Part shown: positions 42,750-52,695 of the stretch, piece by piece
How the letters are laid out: the number at the start of each line of letters is the position of its first letter
Position numbering within the stretch: position 1 is the stretch's first letter
Source: JAPPLB01 sp965206655
GTDB taxonomy: Bacteria > Acidobacteriota > Terriglobia > Bryobacterales > UBA6623
DNA: 64,000 nucleotides
Reading direction: 5' to 3'
Assembly: GCA_965206655.1 (NCBI GenBank)
Contig: CBDBKC010000037.1
Coordinates: 930,001 to 994,000 of the forward strand
Program-made: the position numbers and the translations under genes
Notes under the pieces: generated by a model
The model's database searches: none
The model's input: only the letters and a program-made list of their open reading frames with translations
Told to the model about the DNA's origin: nothing

Positions 42750-45071
42750 TCACCTTTTCACAACAACTCGATGGGGACTCGACCACCCCAAATGTCCCTC
42801 GGCTACTTTTAAGTTTCCGGGGTAGGCCGGCGATGTCCCCTCGATCTCGATTCGCCAGTAATACCAATGGAAACCCTCGCCCGGGGTGTCAGTGTAGTTC
42901 TTCTGTAGTTCCATCGCGCCGGCGCCTGGGACGGTCAGGATTTCGTCGCCGTCTCGGATGAGGACGGCCCGGACTAGGGGGCGCGGTGTACGCAGGTCCA
43001 GGGTTAGTTCGACCGGACCCGCCGTCTCGACGTCCTGGCCCATGAAGACGCCGTTAGCTCGAGCGTCAATCTCGATTCGTGAGCCGTTCGTTGCGAAGAC
43101 GCGATGGTCTTTGATGGCTTGGACGATGGAGTCGGGGGTGAGTTCGGGGGCGTAGATGCCGGTCAGACCGCCGCCCGTGCCGGGGTCGCGCCGATGGCCG
43201 TCGCTCGTGGCCACGAACCCCACCTTGAATCCGGCTGACAGATCGCGATGAATCTTCTCGGGGCGATTGATGAAGACACCCCAGCCGGAGGCAACCTCGA
43301 TATTTCCGTCACACGGGCGGCGAATCAACATGAAGTTGGGGTGCTGGGTGTTCATCACGCCACCGGCCGCCTCGACGACATCGCACAACTCATCGAAACT
43401 ACCTTTGTTTTCGGCATGGCGGACGATCGGCGTTTCATAGCCAGGAAATATGGTCGTGCGGTGATTGGGTTTCTTGTCATCGGTGCGGTGGGACCATTCC
43501 CACCCGGGGAGCGCGACGAATTGGCCGTTCTTGGTGTGCTTGCGGCTGAGATAGACACCTACTCGATACCAGGATTCAGGTAGCATACCGCCGCGATAGG
43601 TGCCCTGTGCACCCGAATCGAGCCAGGAAGAGGCATCGTTCTCTTGCATAACCATGACGTCGATCTTGGCCTTGTCGCGAGCATAGTTCAGGAGTTCGTC
43701 GGGCTCGCCTTCGGCATCTTGCGTGAGCGAGCTGTGAACATGCAGGTCGCCCCAGTAGAGATTCAGCTTTTCGCCTTCCAGCTCGATGGATTTGCGCGGA
43801 CCGAAATCTCGCAACGGCAACTTGCGTGGCTCCCAGCCGGCTAAGCTGGTGCGGACGCGCGTGGGCTTGGATGCGCCGAGTTCTACGGTCAGGGTCTGGT
43901 AGTTGTGTTGACCGTCCATGCCGAGCAGGGTGAGTTCACCTTTGTTGGCGCGGGCGGAGGTCGGTATTTCGTATCGGATAAGCCCGCTGTGGACTTGCAC
44001 GGTGTCCGCCCAGGTGTTGCCGTCAAAGTGCATGCCGAGTAACTCGCCGGGCTCGGTGCTGCGATGGATGACCATCTTGTGTTCCCAAAGCAGCCAGATT
44101 TGGCCGGCGTCTTCGACGAGCATCGGGTGGCGGCGCCGGCCCGAGTAGCCGGTAACGATACCGGGCTCCGGCTCCATGGGAAAGAGGAGACCATGGCTGA
44201 GGTCGGTGAGGTCCGGGGCGCCGTCTCGTTCGAGGACGCGCCATCCGTTCTCATCACGCCGAGCCGCCTGGATCGTATTCCACTGGTCGATGGCGCCTTC
44301 GCCGCCGATGACGTCGATATTAGCGATCCATGCCACGACGAGTCCGGTCGAGTCCCCGTGAACCGCGGCAGCCTTGAGGCAGCTTTTGCCTTCGGGGGAG
44401 AGGCGCTCGATCGGCCCGGGGGCATGCGTCAAGCGGCGTCCGTAGACAGCATAGTCGGGGCCTTCGTAGCTGTCCCAAAAGGCCCAAAGTTCGCCATCGC
44501 CGTCCGTTGCGAGTGTGGGGCGATGCGATGATTGATCGGGGCCGGAGACTGTGCCGGCGGGGCCCCAGCGTGCGCCGTCCCAGGTGCGGATTTTGATACG
44601 CTGGGGCTCGCTGGAATGATCTTCCCAGGCAACGGCCACCTTGCCTTCGAATGCGGTCGCGGAGGGAAAGAGCGCGCTCTGACCGGGGGGGCTGACCCAC
44701 TCGATCGGTTCCCAGAAGCCGTCGTTTAGCCTTCGCCCTGCGATACGCCAGGAGCCCCCGGATTCCACTTGCCAGAACGCCCATCCTGACTGCTTGCCTG
44801 TCGCGACGAACACGGGCTGGTAGTAAATGCCTGGGCCGGCGGTCAATTGCTGCGCATGTGCCCGGCGGGAGTCGTCGAAGCTGGTCGAGTAGATGCGTTC
44901 GTGGTCGAGCCGGTAGGTGTTCCAAACGTAGGTGATGGGGCCCGCTGGGTGCAGATCGAATGAGGCTTGGTGGCCGAGGCCGTGGTGGTCGGCGTTGACG
45001 ACCATCGGATAGGGAAGATGCTGAGCGGAGGCGAGAGTTGTGAGAGCGAAAGCCAGCAAGACGAACTTCAT
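42750..45071 (-). CDS. Secreted PHP/DUF3604-family metallohydrolase
   Basis: The protein of 773 residues begins with a signal peptide (KFVLLAFALTTLASA). The N-terminal half is a beta-rich propeller-like region with repeated W-AF/WAFW motifs. The C-terminal half is a PHP-like DUF3604 domain with metal-binding histidines in YWGDLHVHSSLTQD, WEWSHRTDD, NTQHPNF and TSDGHRRDP. It probably hydrolyses a phosphoester or similar bond outside the cytoplasm. ATG at 45071 was chosen because it starts the signal peptide; the frame extends 20 codons further. The substrate is unknown. Confidence 0.86.
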   Translation of the reverse strand: MKFVLLAFALTTLASAQHLPYPMVVNADHHGLGHQASFDLHPAGPITYVWNTYRLDHERIYSTSFDDSRRAHAQQLTAGPGIYYQPVFVATGKQSGWAFWQVESGGSWRIAGRRLNDGFWEPIEWVSPPGQSALFPSATAFEGKVAVAWEDHSSEPQRIKIRTWDGARWGPAGTVSGPDQSSHRPTLATDGDGELWAFWDSYEGPDYAVYGRRLTHAPGPIERLSPEGKSCLKAAAVHGDSTGLVVAWIANIDVIGGEGAIDQWNTIQAARRDENGWRVLERDGAPDLTDLSHGLLFPMEPEPGIVTGYSGRRRHPMLVEDAGQIWLLWEHKMVIHRSTEPGELLGMHFDGNTWADTVQVHSGLIRYEIPTSARANKGELTLLGMDGQHNYQTLTVELGASKPTRVRTSLAGWEPRKLPLRDFGPRKSIELEGEKLNLYWGDLHVHSSLTQDAEGEPDELLNYARDKAKIDVMVMQENDASSWLDSGAQGTYRGGMLPESWYRVGVYLSRKHTKNGQFVALPGWEWSHRTDDKKPNHRTTIFPGYETPIVRHAENKGSFDELCDVVEAAGGVMNTQHPNFMLIRRPCDGNIEVASGWGVFINRPEKIHRDLSAGFKVGFVATSDGHRRDPGTGGGLTGIYAPELTPDSIVQAIKDHRVFATNGSRIEIDARANGVFMGQDVETAGPVELTLDLRTPRPLVRAVLIRDGDEILTVPGAGAMELQKNYTDTPGEGFHWYYWRIEIEGTSPAYPGNLKVAEGHLGWSSPHRVVVKR

Positions 45072-45117
45072 GCGGAGGATGATAGCAAGGTCGGATGGCC
45101 CTCCTGCTGGTTTGGCA

Positions 45118-45142
45118 GGGTGGCACGGCATGCCGCTCCCCT
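45118..45142. repeat. REP-like imperfect palindrome, copy 3
   Basis: GGTGGCACGGCATGCCGCTC followed by CCCTA shares the GGCACGGCATGCCG core with the perfect palindrome at 15227-15246. It lies between divergent genes (DUF3604 hydrolase and TonB receptor). Confidence 0.55.
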
Positions 45143-45236
45143 ATATTTTGGGGCTAAGGGGGCGGCGGCGCAGTCGGACGGATTTGGGGCTTTCCCGAGT
45201 TCCTCATAAAGGCCTGTTACCCTGATTTCGAGGGCT

Positions 45237-47744
45237 ATGTTTCCGCCTGTGATGTTTGTAACAGCACTCATTCTCAGCCTCTTCCTTGCGATCCCCGCGG
45301 GGGCGTTCCCGCAAGAGCCGGAAAGGGCGGACGTCATCGGCCAAGCCGTGATCGTGGGGCCGAACGACGAGCGGTTCGGAGCCTCCGGCACAGAGATTCA
45401 GCTTCAATCCGTATCGGTCGCCGAAGGGGAAACTCCCGAAGCGGCTAAGACCGTTACGAACGAACTCGGGATCTTTCGATTCACGAATGTCGCGGAGGGC
45501 TGCTACATCGCGGTAGGTCAAGCGCCGAGCATGAGCGGGCAGAGCGAGATCTTCTGTCTGCCGGCTGACGAGATGCCGATCCGGATCCGGATCGAGATGC
45601 GGGTCGAAGCCGTGGTTGAGACGGTCGAGGTTACCGCCGCCGCGATTACGATCGACCCCACGACGACCTCTTCGTCGGGGTCGGTCGGTACCTCGACACT
45701 CGACAACGCTCCGAAGGCCAACCGCAGTGTTGAAGACGTCATGCCGCTCATCCCCGGCGTGTTGCGGGGCAAGGCCGGCGAGATCAACATGAACGGCGTC
45801 CGCGCCTCGCAGAGTGGCTCGCAGTTGAACAACGTAGATATCACCGATCCTGTCACCCGAACATCCGAGATCGGCCTGCCGCTTACGGTGATCTCGAATG
45901 TAGAGGTGCTGTCGACGCCTTACGACGCCCAATACGGCGGATTCGCGGGCGCGATGGCGACCATCGAGACAAAGCCCGTTGACCTTTCGGGGTTCCGGGT
46001 GGATTTTCAGAACTTCACGCCGCGCATTCGCCGCCGGGATGGCGCCATCATGGGGATCGAGTCGAGCACGCCCCGGCTCACAATGCACATTCCCATGAGC
46101 AAGGGGCGCTTCGGCCTGCTGCACTCGACCGAATATCAGTTCGTGCGCGCCGATCAAGAGGACGCCAATTTGCCTCTTCTCGAACGCGATGTCGAGCGCG
46201 AGGCGCTGACGGTTTTCAACCAGTTTGACGCGCGCCTGTTGGACCGTAACCGTGCTTCGCTCACCGTGGTGGTTTATCCCGAGAAGCTGAACTTCTTTGG
46301 CCTCAATGCATTTACGCCGCAAACATCGACACCCGATTTGCGAAGGCGCGGGACCTTACTCGTGCTGCGGGATAGCCACGAGTTCGAGTCCGGCGGCCTG
46401 CTCTTGACGAACGTCTCCTATCAGGATCTCGACAGTGACGTCAAACCGAGGACTTTCGAGCCTTCGTTCATCGGGCTGGATCGCGCGAGCGGCGCGTTTT
46501 TCAATCGCCAGAGGAGGAATACGATTCGGCGCAGGCTCTCCGAGCAATACCATTTCGCGCGTATCACATCGGCGGGCAAGCATCAACTCAAGACAGGGTT
46601 CGCTGTGGGGTCGGAGTCATACAACGGCCTCCAGACCTTCAATCCCGTAACTTGGCTCGGTACGGCGGACCGCCCCATTTCGGAATTGGGCTATAACGCA
46701 CCGGGGGCATTACGCGCGAACTTGAACGACGCCGCTATCTTCCTGCAGGACAAGTGGTCCGTCTCGGAAGACCTGACACTGGACTTGGGGGCGCGGATGG
46801 AACGGGATTCGATCGGGCGGCAATGGAATCCTTCCTATCGGGCGGGCTTTGCCTACGCGCTGGGGGGCGGCTCGCGGACGGTGATTCGCGGCGGGGCCGG
46901 ACTGTTTATCGACCGCATCAGCCTGCTTGTGCCGACGTTCGAGCAACTTCCCGTGCGGACCGAGACCCTTTTCGGAGTGGGTGGTGAAATTACGTCCACA
47001 CGGCGGTTTACTCCTGAGATCGACGGAAGAATCCGTAACGCTAGGAGCCTCGGTTGGAACCTGCAACTGGATCACGAAGTGGTGAACAACCTGTTTCTTC
47101 GAGCCGGATACCAGCAGCGAAGGACGACGCGCAACTTTCTGATCGACCCGGTCTACGGGGACGAGACGAGCAGTGCTTTGAGGCTGAGTAACGGTGGGCG
47201 GGACCAATACCGGGAGTATCAAGCGACGGTTCGCTACCGGCTTCGCGGCACCGGCCACGTCACAACTTCCTATGTGCGGTCGTCCTCGGTGGGAGATCTG
47301 AACGACTTGGGCTCGATTTTCGGTCCGACGCCCGCAGCATTGATTCGGCCGAACGAGCGCGCGCCTCTCCGTTTCGATGTGCCGCATCGCCTGTTGACCT
47401 GGACTGAGGTCGCGATACCGTGGGGGTTCACGGCCATTCCGGTTTGGGAGATCAGGAGCGGGTTCCCACACTCGACTATCGATGAGGGGCGAAACTTCGT
47501 GGGCGCCCGGAACCGCGCCGGACGGTTTCCTGTTTTCAACGCGCTCGACTTTCAGATCACAAAGAAAGTTAGCTTTCGTTTCAAGGGCAAGGAGCGGCGG
47601 TTCCGCGCCGGGCTCCGCCTATTCAACCTGCTGAACAACTTTAATCCACAGGATGTTCAGGAGAATCTGGCGAGTCCCTACTATGGGACTTTCTATCGCG
47701 GGGTCAAGCGGAAGATCCGTGCAGTGTTTGAGCTCGGGAACTAG
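45237..47744 (+). CDS. TonB-dependent receptor with carboxypeptidase-regulatory N-terminal domain
   Basis: This 835-residue outer-membrane transporter has a signal peptide (FVTALILSLFLAIPAGA), an N-terminal beta-sandwich (CarboxypepD_reg-like, about 32-130), a plug region (NRSVEDVMPLIPGVLRG, NNVDITDPVTRT, VLSTPYDAQYGG) and a beta-barrel ending KRKIRAVFELGN. The Oar-like layout is common in acidobacteria, though this copy is shorter than most (which often exceed 1000 residues). It probably imports a bulky nutrient. Substrate unknown. Confidence 0.88.
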   Translation: MFPPVMFVTALILSLFLAIPAGAFPQEPERADVIGQAVIVGPNDERFGASGTEIQLQSVSVAEGETPEAAKTVTNELGIFRFTNVAEGCYIAVGQAPSMSGQSEIFCLPADEMPIRIRIEMRVEAVVETVEVTAAAITIDPTTTSSSGSVGTSTLDNAPKANRSVEDVMPLIPGVLRGKAGEINMNGVRASQSGSQLNNVDITDPVTRTSEIGLPLTVISNVEVLSTPYDAQYGGFAGAMATIETKPVDLSGFRVDFQNFTPRIRRRDGAIMGIESSTPRLTMHIPMSKGRFGLLHSTEYQFVRADQEDANLPLLERDVEREALTVFNQFDARLLDRNRASLTVVVYPEKLNFFGLNAFTPQTSTPDLRRRGTLLVLRDSHEFESGGLLLTNVSYQDLDSDVKPRTFEPSFIGLDRASGAFFNRQRRNTIRRRLSEQYHFARITSAGKHQLKTGFAVGSESYNGLQTFNPVTWLGTADRPISELGYNAPGALRANLNDAAIFLQDKWSVSEDLTLDLGARMERDSIGRQWNPSYRAGFAYALGGGSRTVIRGGAGLFIDRISLLVPTFEQLPVRTETLFGVGGEITSTRRFTPEIDGRIRNARSLGWNLQLDHEVVNNLFLRAGYQQRRTTRNFLIDPVYGDETSSALRLSNGGRDQYREYQATVRYRLRGTGHVTTSYVRSSSVGDLNDLGSIFGPTPAALIRPNERAPLRFDVPHRLLTWTEVAIPWGFTAIPVWEIRSGFPHSTIDEGRNFVGARNRAGRFPVFNALDFQITKKVSFRFKGKERRFRAGLRLFNLLNNFNPQDVQENLASPYYGTFYRGVKRKIRAVFELGN

Positions 47745-47898
47745 CCCGCACTTGATTCGATATATTTCGCGCCGCGGACTCGGATTTTGTGGCTAGCGGA
47801 GCGCGGCTCCCGCCTGCCCGATTCACAGCGCTCCCTCCGATTCCGTGGTAGTCCTCGATCAACTCGCTAGAATGGTGCCATCACGCAGGAGAGAATCT

Positions 47899-50800
47899 TT
47901 GCCCTCAGAACAAGCCCCCACGACGCTGTGCCCTCGCTGGGGGACACCCTCCCGCCCGTCCGCGCGACCCCCACGCCGGGGCTTAGGGCACCGTACGGCG
48001 GCGACGATCACGCTGCTGTTGACGATCATCGCCTGCGGAGAACCCGGCCCCAAAAAAGGTCCATACGATACCGATCCGCTGACTCCTGATCAGGCGACTG
48101 AGGCGTTCCAGATCGAGCCGGGGTTTCGGGTTGAGGTCATCGCCGCCGAGCCCGAGGTGATGGATCCGGTCGATATGGCGTTTGACGAGAACGGCGATCT
48201 TTGGGTGGCGGAGATGCTTGGCTATCCGTTTAACCCCGAGGAAGGCGAGGAACCGCGCAGCCGCATTCGTTTCCTACAGGATCAGGACGGTGACGGCCGA
48301 TTCGAGTCGGCGACGATCTTCGCGGACCATCTGCTACACGTTTCAAGCGTGATGCCTTGGAAGGGCGGTGTGCTGGCGTCGTCCGCTCCCGACATTCTTT
48401 TCCTCAAAGATACGGACGGCGATCACGAGGCGGACGTGAAGGAGGTGTGGTTCACGGGTTTCCAGACCGAAGTTTCTCCCGAGGCGCGCATCAACAGTTT
48501 GCGTTACGGGATTGACAACTGGATCTATGCGGCGAATTCGGGCCGCCCTGGGACGGTCACTTCGCCGAGGCATCCCGACAAGACCGGCGTGGTTGTGCGC
48601 GGGCACGATTTCCGATTTCATCCGGGCACGGACGCCTGGGAGCCGGCGGCCGGTTCGATCCAATATGGAATGTCATTTGACGAGTGGGGGAATCGCTTCG
48701 GATCAAGGAATACCGTCTTCTTAAGCCACGCCGTGTTGCCGGCCCGGTATGTGTTGCGGAACCGGTTCTTTAGCCCAGGCTCGCCGATGCAGTTTCTTGT
48801 CGAGCACGATGACGAGGAGAACAAGATCTATCCGCTCACTCAGCCCCAGCAGTGGCGCATTGAGCGAACGCAGGCTCGTCAAGAGCGCTACGACGAGAGA
48901 AGCACGGGCCGGGTTGAGCATCTATGGGGGAGGTTCTCGGCGGCGACCGGAGCAACGGTCTACATGGGCGACGCCTTCCCGGCCGACTACGTCGGAAACG
49001 TATTCGTCGGCGAAGTAAATGGGAACTTAGTGCGGCGCAATATTCTGACGCAGGATGGCGCGACGTTTCGGGCGCATCGTTCGCCGGAGGGTGAGCGGGA
49101 ATTCCTGGCGGCGCCGGACAACTGGTTCTCACCCGCCAACTTCGCGAATGCACCGGACGGCAATCTCTATATGGTCGACTTCTATCGCGAGTACATTGAG
49201 GAGCCTCTGTCGATTCCTATGGCGTTGCAGGAAAGACTCCAGATGGACTTTTTCCGTGGGACGGACATGGGACGTATCTACCGCATTGTCCCAGAGAAGC
49301 CTCTGGCGCAAAGAAATCTCAAACCGGGCCTCGGCGCCGCGTCCATCGAAGACCTAGTTGGGACGCTCGAACACGCTAACGGCTGGCACCGGCTCACTGC
49401 CCACCGGTTGTTGGTCGAAAAGCAAGACGAGTCGGCGATCCCGTCACTGAAGAAGCTGGCCGACGAGAGCGCATCGCCACAGGGGAGATTGCACGCTCTG
49501 TGGGTACTGGAGGGTTTGGAGGCGCTGGAGCCGGCGATGGTTCGTAAGGCTTTGGGCGATGAGCATCCGAGGGTGCGAGAGAACGCGATCAAGATGGCGG
49601 AGGCCTTCTTGCCGGAACTGGGAAACGTCTTGATGGCACGCCAGAATGACGAGGACCCGCGCGTCCGCTTTCAGTTCATCCTGACGCTGGGCTTGCTGCC
49701 GGGGAACTACAGAGCGCTGACTCCGCTTATCGCCGAGTATTCCGAAGATCGCTGGTTCCGCAACGCGCTTCTGAGTTCGGTGGGCGGGGGCGGGATGAGT
49801 GTTCTCAACCGCCTTATGACGCGGCACGGAGATTTCTTCGCCGAACCTTCAGACGGCAAGCGCGAGCTGATCACGGAGTTGGTTTCGAGCATCGCCGCCC
49901 GCCGGAACAGCCGCGAAATTTCGCTTTTCCTCATCACGCTCGATGGCAGCAGGCGATTGCAGCCGGCAGCCTGGCGGAGTGCCTCGCTGGTGGGACTGGG
50001 CCGAGGGCTCGCGATCGATGGATCGCGCGGCCTGGGCATTCCCGCTGCAGAGGAGGTGATGATGAAGTACGTGCGGGCAGAGGCGCCCGAGGTGCGCGAT
50101 GCCGCTCGGAATGCGGCTCGTTTCCTGGCCTTGCCCGCGTTCGTGCAGCAATCACTACGCGAGGCTGCCAACGGGGAGCTGCCGATCGAAGACCGCGTGC
50201 GCGCGGCCGAGGCGTTACGAGGGGGCGGCTACGCGCGGGTCGGGCCTGTCTTGAGCGAGATCTTGACGACGCCGTCGCCTCAGGCGCTGCAGGGCGCTGC
50301 TGTTGACACGTTGTCGGAGTTCGATGATGACAGCGTCGCCGAGGTTCTGCTGAGAGGATGGGGCGCTTACGGCGCACCCGTCCGGGAGCGGGTGGCGCAG
50401 GCGATGATGCGCAAGCGAGAACGGGCGGCCGCCTTTCTCGATGCCATGGAGGCGAATCAGATCACGCTCGAAACGGTCGATGCGGTTTCGAAGATCCGCT
50501 TGACCCAGTATCCGGATGAAAAGGTTCAAGAGCGGGCGCGCGAGCTGCTCGCCTCTCAGGTGAGCGACCGCGCCGAAGTGGTCGCTGCCTATGGCGACGT
50601 TGCCGCACTCGACGCCAGTCTCGATCACGGGCGCGAGGTCTTCAAAGAGCACTGCGGGAAGTGCCACGAGCCGCAAGGTGAGCGCGCCCGCATCGGCCCG
50701 AATCTTTCCGGAGTCAACAATAAGACCCGCGAGGAGCTGATCGAGAGCATCCTCGACCCGAGCGGCGATATCCAGCCGAACTACGCAAACTATATCGTTG

Positions 50801-51015
50801 TCGATCAGGTGGGCCGTGTCTACGACGGCTTGCTGGCGGGTGAGACGGCTGAGGCGGTGCGGCTGCGTGGCGAGTATGAGGATGTGACGATCCTGCGGAA
50901 GAATATCGCCGAGATAAGGACCTCGACGGTCTCGCTGATGCCCGACGGTCTTGAGGAGAACATGAGCCGGCAGGATCTGGCTGATGTGATCGAGTACTTG
51001 CGGGCGGGGTTATAG
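47899..51015 (+). CDS. PVC-type heme-binding lipoprotein (dehydrogenase-like propeller, HEAT repeats, cytochrome c)
   Basis: The protein of about 1038 residues starts at TTG 47899 (AGGAGA 5 nt upstream); in-frame ATGs at 47845 and 47872 are alternatives. A lipobox (LLTIIAC) indicates a lipoprotein. Order: N-terminal six-bladed propeller of the sugar-dehydrogenase type (GFRVEVIAAEPEV..., DMAFDENGDLWVAEM), a HEAT-like helical region (LEGLEALEPAMVRKALGDEHPRVREN), then a cytochrome c domain with CGKCH near residue 920 and a heme-ligand Met in the SLMPDGL region. It likely feeds electrons from oxidised sugars or alcohols to a periplasmic acceptor. Confidence 0.88.
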   Translation: MPSEQAPTTLCPRWGTPSRPSARPPRRGLGHRTAATITLLLTIIACGEPGPKKGPYDTDPLTPDQATEAFQIEPGFRVEVIAAEPEVMDPVDMAFDENGDLWVAEMLGYPFNPEEGEEPRSRIRFLQDQDGDGRFESATIFADHLLHVSSVMPWKGGVLASSAPDILFLKDTDGDHEADVKEVWFTGFQTEVSPEARINSLRYGIDNWIYAANSGRPGTVTSPRHPDKTGVVVRGHDFRFHPGTDAWEPAAGSIQYGMSFDEWGNRFGSRNTVFLSHAVLPARYVLRNRFFSPGSPMQFLVEHDDEENKIYPLTQPQQWRIERTQARQERYDERSTGRVEHLWGRFSAATGATVYMGDAFPADYVGNVFVGEVNGNLVRRNILTQDGATFRAHRSPEGEREFLAAPDNWFSPANFANAPDGNLYMVDFYREYIEEPLSIPMALQERLQMDFFRGTDMGRIYRIVPEKPLAQRNLKPGLGAASIEDLVGTLEHANGWHRLTAHRLLVEKQDESAIPSLKKLADESASPQGRLHALWVLEGLEALEPAMVRKALGDEHPRVRENAIKMAEAFLPELGNVLMARQNDEDPRVRFQFILTLGLLPGNYRALTPLIAEYSEDRWFRNALLSSVGGGGMSVLNRLMTRHGDFFAEPSDGKRELITELVSSIAARRNSREISLFLITLDGSRRLQPAAWRSASLVGLGRGLAIDGSRGLGIPAAEEVMMKYVRAEAPEVRDAARNAARFLALPAFVQQSLREAANGELPIEDRVRAAEALRGGGYARVGPVLSEILTTPSPQALQGAAVDTLSEFDDDSVAEVLLRGWGAYGAPVRERVAQAMMRKRERAAAFLDAMEANQITLETVDAVSKIRLTQYPDEKVQERARELLASQVSDRAEVVAAYGDVAALDASLDHGREVFKEHCGKCHEPQGERARIGPNLSGVNNKTREELIESILDPSGDIQPNYANYIVVDQVGRVYDGLLAGETAEAVRLRGEYEDVTILRKNIAEIRTSTVSLMPDGLEENMSRQDLADVIEYLRAGL

Positions 51016-51016
51016 G

Positions 51017-51607
51017 GTGGGTGCGCGGCCGCGCGTTGTTGTACTGGCTGGGCCGAATGGAGCGGGGAAGTCAACATGTGCCCCCGTGCTGCTCCGCGAC
51101 GCTTTCGGGGTGCATGAGTTTGTAAACGCCGATGCGGTTGCCGCGGGGCTTTCCGCCTACAATCCCAGAGTTGTGGATTTTCAAGCCGGGCGTCTCATGG
51201 TGCGGCGCCTTCATGAGCTTGCCGCTGGCCGGAAGAGCTTCGGGTTTGAGACGACACTCGCGAGCCGATCGTACGCAGTTTGGTTGAAGAAGCTCGCCGC
51301 GGCCGGTTACGTCGTCAGTGTGCTCTACGTTTGGGTCGGTTCGCCCGAACTTGCGGTTCAGCGAGTCAGACAGCGTGTGCGTGAGGGTGGTCACGACGTG
51401 CCGGAAGAGGTTGTTCGACGACGCTACTATCGTGGAGCACGCAACTTCTTTGGTTTGTACATGTCTTTGGCCGAGAACTGGGTCGTGTGGGACAATTTGA
51501 GCAAGGACGGGCCTCACCGAATCGCATGGGGGACGGGCGTAGCAAACACTACGGTCGTCATGTCGGAGGCGTGGTCCCAGTTTCAAGAGATTGCCAAATG
51601 GACTTAA
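51017..51607 (+). CDS. Zeta-toxin-type P-loop kinase
   Basis: The 196-residue P-loop protein has Walker A GPNGAGKST, the conserved NAD (HEFVNADAVAAGL), FGFETTLAS with the Thr-rich core and a C-terminal basic region (RRRYYRGARNF). Relatives phosphorylate a cell-wall precursor (UDP-N-acetylglucosamine) as toxins. Here the gene begins 1 bp after the PVC-type gene stop and its own stop overlaps the next small gene, so it is probably part of a coupled pair rather than a classic epsilon-zeta system. Confidence 0.85.
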   Translation: MGARPRVVVLAGPNGAGKSTCAPVLLRDAFGVHEFVNADAVAAGLSAYNPRVVDFQAGRLMVRRLHELAAGRKSFGFETTLASRSYAVWLKKLAAAGYVVSVLYVWVGSPELAVQRVRQRVREGGHDVPEEVVRRRYYRGARNFFGLYMSLAENWVVWDNLSKDGPHRIAWGTGVANTTVVMSEAWSQFQEIAKWT

Positions 51608-51819
51608 CGAACGGCAGTCAAGACCCATATTTCCCCAGTTATGAGGAAATGGACGCGGCCATGCAAGAGGCCGTTCGCAGGGCGCTCGTCGTCCACAAGG
51701 CTCTGGGGCATCCGATTTGGGTCATACACGACGGGGAGGTCGTGGAGATCCCACCGGAAGAAATCGAGGTTTCCTCTGAGCCCGTCCCCGGCGCTCCGCC
51801 GTTCAACTCAAACCGTTGA
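51598..51819 (+). CDS. Small protein translationally coupled to the zeta-type kinase
   Basis: The 73-residue product (DPYFPSYEEMDAAMQEAVRR... GHPIWVIHDGEVVEIPPEEI) starts at ATG 51598, inside the 3' end of the kinase gene, overlapping it by 10 bp. Its acidic charge and short length suit an antitoxin or regulator of the kinase, but no family was recognised. Its 3' end overlaps the convergent RDD gene by 12 bp. Confidence 0.75.
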   Translation: MDLTNGSQDPYFPSYEEMDAAMQEAVRRALVVHKALGHPIWVIHDGEVVEIPPEEIEVSSEPVPGAPPFNSNR

Positions 51820-52521
51820 TGGGCGCGCGACTTTTCTCAGCACCAGGCAACTAGCCAGCATGTCGTGCAATGCTTGCCGGCGGTCCGTAAACGGCTGCAT
51901 CAGGTAGCCGGCGAACAATATCATCGCTGACAGGATCCTTCCAAAGTACCGGCCGGTCGCGCGCCCGAACGAGATACGTCCGCCGTTCATGTCAGTGACA
52001 ACGATTCCGACCGCCATCTTCCCCAGTGTCGCCTGATAGCGGGAACTGACCATGCCCGCTTCGTAGAGCCAACTGATGACAAAACCTAGCAGCGAGGCCA
52101 GCAGGCTAAAGAGAATGCTGACGATCGCCGCCGCACCTTCTTCGTTTCCGCCGGCGCCGGCAATGCCGACAGCCGCTACCATCTGGGCCATGAAACTGAT
52201 GAAGAAGTTAGGGATCGCCGTGATGATTCCGTCGATAAACACAGCCAGAAATCGCCACCAAAAGCCCGCGTACTCGGTGGCTTGGCCAATAGCGGCCGGC
52301 GTTGGAGAGGCAACAGGAGGAGTCGCCCCAGCGGAAGAGCCGTAGGGTGGGGTGACTGTAGCGGCCGCTGTCGATGTTGCCGCGGGTGGTGTTAAGGCCG
52401 CCTCGGGTGGAGGAGTAGCATGGAGCGCCGGCTCAGCCTCATGTCTCTTGAGAGAAGCGCCGCACTTCTTGCAGAATGCATATTCCTCGTCGTTCGAATG
52501 GCCGCACTGCGGACAGTCCAT
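51808..52521 (-). CDS. RDD-family membrane protein with zinc ribbon
   Basis: The 237-residue protein has an N-terminal zinc ribbon (CPQCGHSNDEEYAFCKKCG), an Ala/Pro/Thr-rich linker, and an RDD domain with membrane helices (AGFWWRFLAVFIDGIITAIP, IVSILFSLLASLLGFVISWLY, AMILFAGYLMQPF). RDD proteins are poorly understood; some act in transport of osmolytes or ions. The RDD signature Arg/Asp pair is in WRFLAVFIDG. Confidence 0.85.
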   Translation of the reverse strand: MDCPQCGHSNDEEYAFCKKCGASLKRHEAEPALHATPPPEAALTPPAATSTAAATVTPPYGSSAGATPPVASPTPAAIGQATEYAGFWWRFLAVFIDGIITAIPNFFISFMAQMVAAVGIAGAGGNEEGAAAIVSILFSLLASLLGFVISWLYEAGMVSSRYQATLGKMAVGIVVTDMNGGRISFGRATGRYFGRILSAMILFAGYLMQPFTDRRQALHDMLASCLVLRKVARPSTV

Positions 52522-52695
52522 GGTCGCTCCTCAAGCAAAGCCCCCGGTTGCGGCTCGCCGCCCCATTATAGAGAACCGCTATTGTTGAACGATTGACCAT
52601 ACCAAGCCGGAACAGGCCTCGGAGTCGTGTGGTAGAGTGCCAATCAACTTTGTGTTCGACGTGTTTGATCTGCTCGACGGTGCGAAGAGTTGCTT

